A DNA stretch of 11,356 bases from an uncultured Bacteroidales bacterium. GTDB lineage: Bacteria > Bacteroidota > Bacteroidia > Bacteroidales > UBA932. Shown here piece after piece: positions 6,597 to 11,356 of the stretch; position 1 is the first letter of the stretch, and each line of letters starts with the position of its first letter. Under the pieces are notes generated by a model. That model had not been told where the DNA came from, made no database searches, and saw only the letters and a program-made list of their open reading frames with translations. Location of the stretch: assembly GCA_902488725.1 (NCBI GenBank), contig CABTXO010000023.1, positions 1-11,356 on the forward strand, in the 5' to 3' direction. Made by a program: the position numbers and the translations under genes.

Positions 6597-8054
6597 CTAT
6601 TTGGCGGGAACGTTCTCGAGGACGGCGGTCACGAACTTCCAGACGGCGCCGACGGTGTCGATCTTCACGCGCTCGTCCGGAGAGTGGGGATGCACGATGG
6701 TGGGCCCGATGGACACCATCTCCCAGTTGGGATACTTTGCTCCCATGATGGCGCACTCGAGGCCGCCGTGGGTCGCCGTGATCTTGAGTTCCTTCCCGAA
6801 GAGCTTCCGGTAGGTGTCCTCCAGCACCTTGATCATCGGGGTACCCAGTTTGGGCGTCCAGCCGCTGTAGGCGCCGGAAGTGGAATATTCAGCACCGGCG
6901 AGTTCGAAGGTGTAGCGGATCGAATCGGCGAAGGCCATTTTGGCTGCGTCGATGGAGCTGCGGGTCAGGGAATGGACACGCAGATGCCCCTTCTCGGTGC
7001 GGATGATGGCCATGTTCGTGGAGGTCTCGATCAGGCCGGGCAGGGTGTCGCTCATCCGCTTCACGCCGTGCGGGCAGGCCAGGATGGCCTTGAGAGCCGT
7101 CGCGATGACCTTGGGGCTGATGTAGCGGGCCGCATTCTTCGGCTGCTTCTCGAAGAGCAGGATCATGCCGGGATCGGAATACTGGTACTCAAACTTGATG
7201 TCCGCGAAGATCTTCTCGACGGCCGCCTTGGAGGCACGGACGTTTTTGGACGGGATGACCAGGTCGGCCTCCGCCTCGAACGGGATGGCGTTCCGCAAGG
7301 AGCCGCCCTTGATGTCGGCGACCTTGACCTCGTACGCATTGATCGTGGCGGCGAGGATCCGGCAGAGCACCTTGTTCGCATTGGCCCGGCACAGGGCGAT
7401 GTCCATGCCCGAATGGCCGCCCTTCATGCCTTTCACCGTGAGTTTGTAGGTCACGGTGTCTTCGGGCACTTCGTACGTCCGGTAGCGGAAGTCGGCGGAA
7501 CCGTCGATGCCGCCGGCGCAGCCGGTGCAGAGTTCGCCTTCCTGCTCCGAATCCAGGTTCAGCAGGATGTCGCCCTTGAGGACGCCCGGCTTCAGCGCGC
7601 TCGCACCCGTCATGCCCGTCTCCTCGTCGTAGGTGATCAGGGCCTCGAGCGGTCCGTGCTTGAGGGTCTTGTCTTCCAGCACGGACATGGCGATGGCCAC
7701 GCCGATGCCGTTGTCGGCTCCGAGGGTCGTGCCTTTCGCGGCCACCCACTCCCCGTCGATGCGGGTCTCGATCGGATCCGTCAGGAAGTCATGCTGCGTG
7801 TCCGCCGTCTTCTGTGGAACCATGTCCATGTGTGCCTGCATGATGATGCCCTTGCGGTTCTCGAAGCCTTTGGTGGCCGGAGCCGTGAAGATGATGTTGC
7901 CGGTGTCGTCCCGTTTGACATCGATGCCGTGTTCCTTTCCCCAGTCGAGGAGGAACTGCCGGACTTTTTCTTCGTGCTTCGAAGGGCGAGGCTGTCTGGT
8001 CAGCAGATAGAAGTTGTTCCAGACGTTCTTGGGTTGCAAATCTTTGATTGTCAT
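6597..8054 (-). CDS. pepD: Aminoacyl-histidine dipeptidase (PepD, M20C metallopeptidase)
   Basis: This cytoplasmic zinc dipeptidase cleaves Xaa-His and other dipeptides. At 485 residues it has the usual PepD length. Catalytic parts in order are A74-H75-M-D77 (zinc His and its Asp partner), G112-A-D114-N-G (bridging Asp), D143-E144-E145-T-G (general base Glu144, zinc Glu145), N166-L-D168-S-E (zinc Asp) and H457-S-P-D-E-R near the C-terminus (zinc His). The lid domain holds G209-M-K-G-G-H-S-G, typical of M20C. All key residues are present, so it should be active. The start M-T-I-K-D-L fits the family. It lies 29 nt after the DUF4831 gene on the same strand and ends directly before the rpsF promoter. 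With the peptide importer at the right end of the window it suggests use of peptides, but the link is only by nearness. Confidence 0.93.
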   Translation of the reverse strand: MTIKDLQPKNVWNNFYLLTRQPRPSKHEEKVRQFLLDWGKEHGIDVKRDDTGNIIFTAPATKGFENRKGIIMQAHMDMVPQKTADTQHDFLTDPIETRIDGEWVAAKGTTLGADNGIGVAIAMSVLEDKTLKHGPLEALITYDEETGMTGASALKPGVLKGDILLNLDSEQEGELCTGCAGGIDGSADFRYRTYEVPEDTVTYKLTVKGMKGGHSGMDIALCRANANKVLCRILAATINAYEVKVADIKGGSLRNAIPFEAEADLVIPSKNVRASKAAVEKIFADIKFEYQYSDPGMILLFEKQPKNAARYISPKVIATALKAILACPHGVKRMSDTLPGLIETSTNMAIIRTEKGHLRVHSLTRSSIDAAKMAFADSIRYTFELAGAEYSTSGAYSGWTPKLGTPMIKVLEDTYRKLFGKELKITATHGGLECAIMGAKYPNWEMVSIGPTIVHPHSPDERVKIDTVGAVWKFVTAVLENVPAK

Positions 8055-8083
8055 CGTGAATATTGGTTAATGAAACATGTGTG

Positions 8084-9115
8084 CTATTTTCCGAGCGGGA
8101 AGGAACTCTCCACGCCGAGCTGGTAGACGGGCACCCGGCTCTGCAGCAAGGGCTGCATGCCGTCCGTCAGTTTCACCGTGCAGATCGCGGGGATCCGGTA
8201 CACGGCCACATTGCCCCGGGCCGACACTCCGCGCCCGGCGGGCTCGGCGATCTCCTGCGGCACCAGTTCCAGCAGGTAAGGCTTTCCGGACATGTTGTCG
8301 GCGGAGACGAGCCCGTCGGTGTCGGAGAGACGGAAGGCCACGTAGGTCTGGTTCTTCCGGTCCTTGACAGGGACCACGTCGCAGGTAATCGTCTGGGGCT
8401 GAAATTCACTGTAGCCGATGAACAGGGACATGTACTCCTTCTCCAGGGCGGAGATCTCGTTCAGGACCGCCCCCATCGCCTCCCCGCTGTAGGTGGCGTC
8501 GGTGTCCCCCGTGACGATCTGGACCCGCTTGCGGCGCAGCTCGAAGATCATGTCGGCGGCTTCCTTGGCCCGCTGTTCGACGGACTTCTCCACCACCATG
8601 TTCTGCTGGACGGCCACTCGGTTGAAGGAAGCGTTCTGCTCCACCCCCCGGTACAGGGTCGCGGAAGCAGCGGTGAGGTTGGCGTTGACACCCTTGTCCG
8701 AAAAGTCGGCCGCACGCGGCGCGGCGAACCGCCATTGGGAACCCTCGCCGAAACCACCGTCGGCCAACGCCACCAGTCCCTGTGCGGAAAGCGAGAGGAA
8801 AGCGGTCTTGTCCGGATTGATGAAGAAACGGGCGGCGGGGTCCGCCTCGATGTGCGGGATCATCTTCACGCTGCCCAGGGTGCAGGTTTTCCGGTCCTGC
8901 TGCCCGGCGGTCACGCCGAGATACTTCTCGGCATATTTTGCATAGGGCCCCGCGAAAAAGGATTCCTGCGTGGCTTCCACCACCAGCGTGATGGAGGTCT
9001 GCGGAAGTGAATAGGTCACGGTCCCCTTCGGGTCCTGTGCCTGCAGTGTCCCGGCCGACAGGGCGAGGCCCCCCAGCAGGAACTGCAAAAAGTTGTGGCT
9101 GTGTTTCATGGTCAT
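8084..9115 (-). CDS. DUF4831 family exported protein
   Basis: This 343-residue protein has a signal peptide (residues 1-26, ending L-Q-A before Gln27) and should act in the periplasm or at the outer membrane. It shows the DUF4831 plan: Y35-S-L-P-Q-T followed by a beta-strand, then G56-P-Y-A-K-Y-A-E-K-Y-L-G, and a helical block around 175-235. That block contains K177-S, A183-K-E-A-A-D-M-I, R194 through T202-G-D and E212-A-M-G-A-V-L-N-E, and ends with L224-E-K-E-Y-M-S-L-F-I-G. The rest is beta-rich. The family is confined mainly to Bacteroidota and has no established function. Two starts fit (9115 and 9109, two residues apart); the first lies 6 nt after the stop of the upstream acyltransferase gene. 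The tight spacing suggests co-transcription with the acyltransferase and pepD. Confidence 0.85.
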   Translation of the reverse strand: MTMKHSHNFLQFLLGGLALSAGTLQAQDPKGTVTYSLPQTSITLVVEATQESFFAGPYAKYAEKYLGVTAGQQDRKTCTLGSVKMIPHIEADPAARFFINPDKTAFLSLSAQGLVALADGGFGEGSQWRFAAPRAADFSDKGVNANLTAASATLYRGVEQNASFNRVAVQQNMVVEKSVEQRAKEAADMIFELRRKRVQIVTGDTDATYSGEAMGAVLNEISALEKEYMSLFIGYSEFQPQTITCDVVPVKDRKNQTYVAFRLSDTDGLVSADNMSGKPYLLELVPQEIAEPAGRGVSARGNVAVYRIPAICTVKLTDGMQPLLQSRVPVYQLGVESSFPLGK

Positions 9116-9121
9116 GTCAAA

Positions 9122-10030
9122 TTATTTCCAACGTTTGTGGGTCCAGAGATAGTTCCAGGGCGTCTGCTCAAGATCGCGCTGGAGAAGGGTGTAGTAGTCC
9201 GAGATGATCTCGTGCGGGGTCATCCGGGAGGCGTCCGGGCATATTTCCGTGTAGGTCCATTCATATCGGCCCCGGGCGACCGGGCGCATGTTCACATAGA
9301 GCACGCTCATGCCCAGCTTGTGGGCCACAGAGGCACCTCCCAGCATGGTAGGGGTCGATTGGTGCATGAAATCGACCGAATCGTGGGCCATTGCATCCTT
9401 GTAGGGATACTGGTCGGCGGGGACCATGTACGCCTTCTTCTCATGCCGGTGGGCAAGGGCGTGCCGCAGGAATTCCAGATGGCTGATGTAGCCCGGATAA
9501 TCATAGTGCAGGACCGGAGCACAGCGGTTCAGGCGCATGATTTCATTCCAGAAGGGGCTGGTGAGCGGCTTGTAGACAACGGCCACGTCGTTGACCGGAA
9601 AGACCCGTTCATGGGACGGACGGTAGTCGTAGCAGGCCAGGCCACCGAGCAGTTCCCAGTTGCCGCTATGCGAGACCAGCATCATGACACCCGGGGAAGA
9701 CAGGAAAGCCTGGTCGAAGACTTCCGGATTCGTGACCTCCACGAGGTGCTGACGGTGGAGCCGTTCTTCCTTCCGGCAGCCGCCGAACCAGACGGCCTCG
9801 GCGATGATCCGGCCGAAATGACGGTAAAACCGGGCGGAGATGTCGTTCAGTTCCCAGTATTTTTTGTCGGGAAACGAACGGGCCAGATTGATCATGACGA
9901 CGTTCCGGCGGTAGCGCAGGACATCCTTCAACAGCCATGCGAAAAAGCCCGCCCAGGCATAGTGAAACCCGAGCGGCAGGGCGGAAAGGCCCCGCATGAA
10001 TCCATGCATCAGCGTTATCCCGATCTTCAT
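9122..10030 (-). CDS. LpxL/HtrB-family lipid A (Kdo2-lipid A) acyltransferase
   Basis: This 302-residue protein belongs to the LpxL/LpxM/HtrB acyltransferase family, which adds secondary acyl chains to lipid A at the inner membrane; some members act on other lipids. The catalytic H121-S-G-N-W-E126 (HxxxxE form) is clear, followed by Y153-K-P-L, D206-Q near the third motif, and the family-typical tail P291-W-N-Y-L-W-T-H-K-R-W. A hydrophobic N-terminal stretch (about residues 11-35) can anchor it to the membrane. I chose the ATG at 10030, giving M-K-I-G; an ATG at 10123 would add 31 residues, but these are read from the AT-rich promoter region. The gene is divergent from the transporter and leads a minus-strand cluster with DUF4831 and pepD. 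A lipid A role is the best guess for a Gram-negative host with a single copy visible. Confidence 0.85.
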   Translation of the reverse strand: MKIGITLMHGFMRGLSALPLGFHYAWAGFFAWLLKDVLRYRRNVVMINLARSFPDKKYWELNDISARFYRHFGRIIAEAVWFGGCRKEERLHRQHLVEVTNPEVFDQAFLSSPGVMMLVSHSGNWELLGGLACYDYRPSHERVFPVNDVAVVYKPLTSPFWNEIMRLNRCAPVLHYDYPGYISHLEFLRHALAHRHEKKAYMVPADQYPYKDAMAHDSVDFMHQSTPTMLGGASVAHKLGMSVLYVNMRPVARGRYEWTYTEICPDASRMTPHEIISDYYTLLQRDLEQTPWNYLWTHKRWK

Positions 10031-10049
10031 GTCCCGATATCGCAATTGA

Positions 10050-10080
10050 CAAAAATAACAAATTCGCAGCAAAAATAAAA
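10050..10080 (-). promoter_or_regulatory. Candidate promoter of the LpxL-family gene cluster
   Basis: TATTTTTG at 10050-10057 (minus strand) matches the -7 consensus TAnnTTTG. At 19 nt upstream stands TTTT (10077-10080), three of four bases of the -33 box. The leader would be about 14 nt. A second TATTTTTG at 10070-10077 has no -33 partner. Confidence 0.45.
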
Positions 10081-10105
10081 AGATGGTAAGGGAATGGCCT
10101 TTCAT

Positions 10106-10136
10106 TTTGAAGTTTCCGCACAAAAAACTATATTAG
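10106..10136 (+). promoter_or_regulatory. Candidate promoter of the POT transporter gene
   Basis: TTTG at 10106-10109 is followed after exactly 19 nt by TATATTAG (10129-10136), one base off the -7 consensus TAnnTTTG. A start near 10142 would give a leader of about 33 nt before the ATG at 10175. Spacing and position agree with the rpsF promoter in the same window. Confidence 0.6.
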
Positions 10137-10174
10137 CAAACTGAAATGCAACCACTCTATTAATGATAGATTTT

Positions 10175-11356
10175 ATGTTCAAAGGACAACCCAAGGGGCT
10201 CTTCGCCCTTGCACTGGCCAACACGGGAGAACGCTTCGGCTACTACACCATGCTGGCCATCTTCATGCTCTTCGTGCAGGCCAAGTTCGGCCTGGAGCAG
10301 GCAGCAGCCAGCCAGGTCTATGCCATTTTCCTGGCTGCCGTGTATTTCATGCCCGTGATCGGCGGCTGGCTCGCCGACAGGATCGGCTTCGGCAAATGCG
10401 TCGTCACCGGCATCTGCGTAATGTTCCTCGGCTACGCATTCCTGTCCATCCCTTCCGCCGCCAACTGGATCGGCTTCGCCCTGATGATCGGGGCGCTGGC
10501 CCTGATCTCCATCGGCACGGGCCTCTTCAAGGGCAACCTGCAGGTCATGGTCGGTAACCTCTTCGACGATCCGAAATACGCCGCCAAGCGTGACAGTGCG
10601 TTCAGTTTGTTCTACATGGCCATCAACATCGGCGCAATGTTCGCTCCCTCCGCCGCGACCGCCATCACGAACCGCTTCCTGGGCAAGGCCGGCCTGGTCT
10701 ACAAGGCCGACATACCGGCATTGGCGCACCAGTTCATGAACGGGACCATCAAGGCCGCCGACACCACCCGCCTCTCGGATCTTGCGGTCCAGATGCCGGA
10801 TCCGCATGTGGCCGGAATGGGACTGGACCAGTTCTGTCCGTACTACATCGACCATCTCTCCGCTTCCTACAACATGGGATTTGCGGTCGCCTGCATCTCG
10901 CTCATCGCTTCGATGCTGATTTACTTCGGCTTCCGCAAGTGGTTCAAGCATGCGGACGTCAACGCCAAACAGGCGACGAAAGCGCAGGAAAAAGTCGTGG
11001 AACTGACCCCGAAGCAGACCAAGGACCGCATCGTGGCCTTGATCCTCGTGTTCGCAGTCGTGATCTTCTTCTGGATGGCATTCCACCAGAACGGAGCCTC
11101 GCTGACCTGGTTTGCCCGTGACTACACGCAGAGCTTCGCGACGGGCTGGAGCCGGATCGGCTTCAACATCTGGGCCCTGGCCCTGATCGCCGTGTCGGTC
11201 TATACCCTGTTCGGCATCTTCCAGTCGGAAAAGCCTTCCGGCAAGCTCGGCTGCGGCATCGCGACGGCCGCGCTCTGGTCGGGTGCCTTCCTGATCTTCC
11301 GCGGGCTTGACAATCCCCTGTCGATCCAGCCCCAGCTCTTCCAGCAGTTCAACCCC
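10175..11356 (+). CDS. POT-family proton-dependent oligopeptide transporter (3' end outside window)
   Basis: The first 394 residues of an inner-membrane major-facilitator protein of the POT/PTR family, which imports di- and tripeptides with protons. Family marks are G18-E-R-F-G-Y-Y-T in the first membrane helix, G63-G-W-L-A-D-R with G73-K between helices 2 and 3, G114-T-G-L-F-K-G-N in helix 4, and the PTR2 signature F143-S-L-F-Y-M-A-I-N-I-G in helix 5. F298-F-W-M-A-F-H-Q-N-G fits helix 7. The usual ExxER proton motif reads N16-T-G-E19-R20, with Asn for the first Glu. A hydrophilic stretch at about 168-228 between helices 5 and 6 is larger than in short bacterial POTs. The ATG at 10175 gives the common M-F-K-G start; an ATG at 10163 would add four residues. 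It is divergent from the LpxL-family gene. Confidence 0.9.
   Translation, partial: MFKGQPKGLFALALANTGERFGYYTMLAIFMLFVQAKFGLEQAAASQVYAIFLAAVYFMPVIGGWLADRIGFGKCVVTGICVMFLGYAFLSIPSAANWIGFALMIGALALISIGTGLFKGNLQVMVGNLFDDPKYAAKRDSAFSLFYMAINIGAMFAPSAATAITNRFLGKAGLVYKADIPALAHQFMNGTIKAADTTRLSDLAVQMPDPHVAGMGLDQFCPYYIDHLSASYNMGFAVACISLIASMLIYFGFRKWFKHADVNAKQATKAQEKVVELTPKQTKDRIVALILVFAVVIFFWMAFHQNGASLTWFARDYTQSFATGWSRIGFNIWALALIAVSVYTLFGIFQSEKPSGKLGCGIATAALWSGAFLIFRGLDNPLSIQPQLFQQFNP

Noticed and set aside
6684..8126. 480-codon open frame on the plus strand opposite pepD
   Set aside because: It is an antisense shadow: the minus-strand frame has all M20C catalytic residues and this frame has no family features.
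10031..10123. 31-residue upstream extension of the LpxL-family protein
   Set aside because: The DNA is AT-rich and promoter-like, and the inner start gives the normal family N-terminus.
10160..11086. 308-codon open frame on the minus strand opposite the POT transporter
   Set aside because: The composition (many Asp, Glu, His, Gly) is a complement artefact; the plus-strand frame has POT signatures throughout.
1..11356. Mobile elements, CRISPR arrays, defence or phage genes, tRNA or rRNA
   Set aside because: I saw no transposase or integrase genes, spaced direct repeats or RNA genes. All sizeable regions are explained by core or metabolic genes, and the gaps are all under 150 bp.

Overview
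The window looks like ordinary chromosomal DNA of a GC-rich member of the Bacteroidales (Bacteroidota). The evidence is the gene families present (a Bacteroidota-type ParE, DUF4831, DUF1573, an M20C dipeptidase and a POT transporter of the Bacteroidales type), signal peptides that end in 'SAQ' or 'QAQ', and promoters of the TTTG-N19-TAnnTTTG class that is typical of the phylum. The genus cannot be fixed from the sequence; an Alistipes-like or uncultured gut Bacteroidales lineage would fit the high GC content. I see no mobile elements, CRISPR arrays, tRNA or rRNA genes.

Layout. (1) At 1-392, on the minus strand, is the 5' part of a secreted DUF1573 protein. (2) A 67-bp divergent gap with promoter-like boxes on both strands leads into a tight plus-strand cluster at 460-5165. 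It holds parE (topoisomerase IV subunit B), a PlsC-type acyltransferase, an AMP-forming acyl-CoA ligase and a small secreted protein of unknown function. The gaps are 4 and 26 nt, then a 4-nt ATGA overlap. (3) A convergent gap holds a strong intrinsic terminator (5251-5286) that serves the minus-strand genes. (4) At 5307-6497, on the minus strand, is the rpsF-rpsR-rplI operon (bS6, bS18, bL9), with a near-consensus promoter and a hairpin leader at 6522-6595. (5) Upstream on the same strand lie an LpxL/HtrB-family acyltransferase (9122-10030), a DUF4831 exported protein (8084-9115) and a PepD aminoacyl-histidine dipeptidase (6597-8054), closely spaced. (6) A 144-bp divergent gap with promoters leads to a plus-strand POT-family peptide transporter (10175 to the window end, cut off).

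How the genes fit together. The plus-strand cluster couples a replication gene to acyl-lipid metabolism: fatty-acid activation next to acyl transfer. The minus-strand cluster has an envelope acyltransferase, an exported protein and dipeptide breakdown, followed without a clear terminator by the ribosomal-protein operon. The peptide importer and PepD together suggest use of small peptides.

No undescribed defence or mobile system was found. The most interesting signals are regulatory. One is a perfect Shine-Dalgarno sequence in front of rpsR, in a phylum whose ribosomes normally hide their anti-Shine-Dalgarno in a pocket that includes bS18 and bS6. The other is a long, nearly perfect hairpin that would form the very 5' end of the rpsF mRNA.
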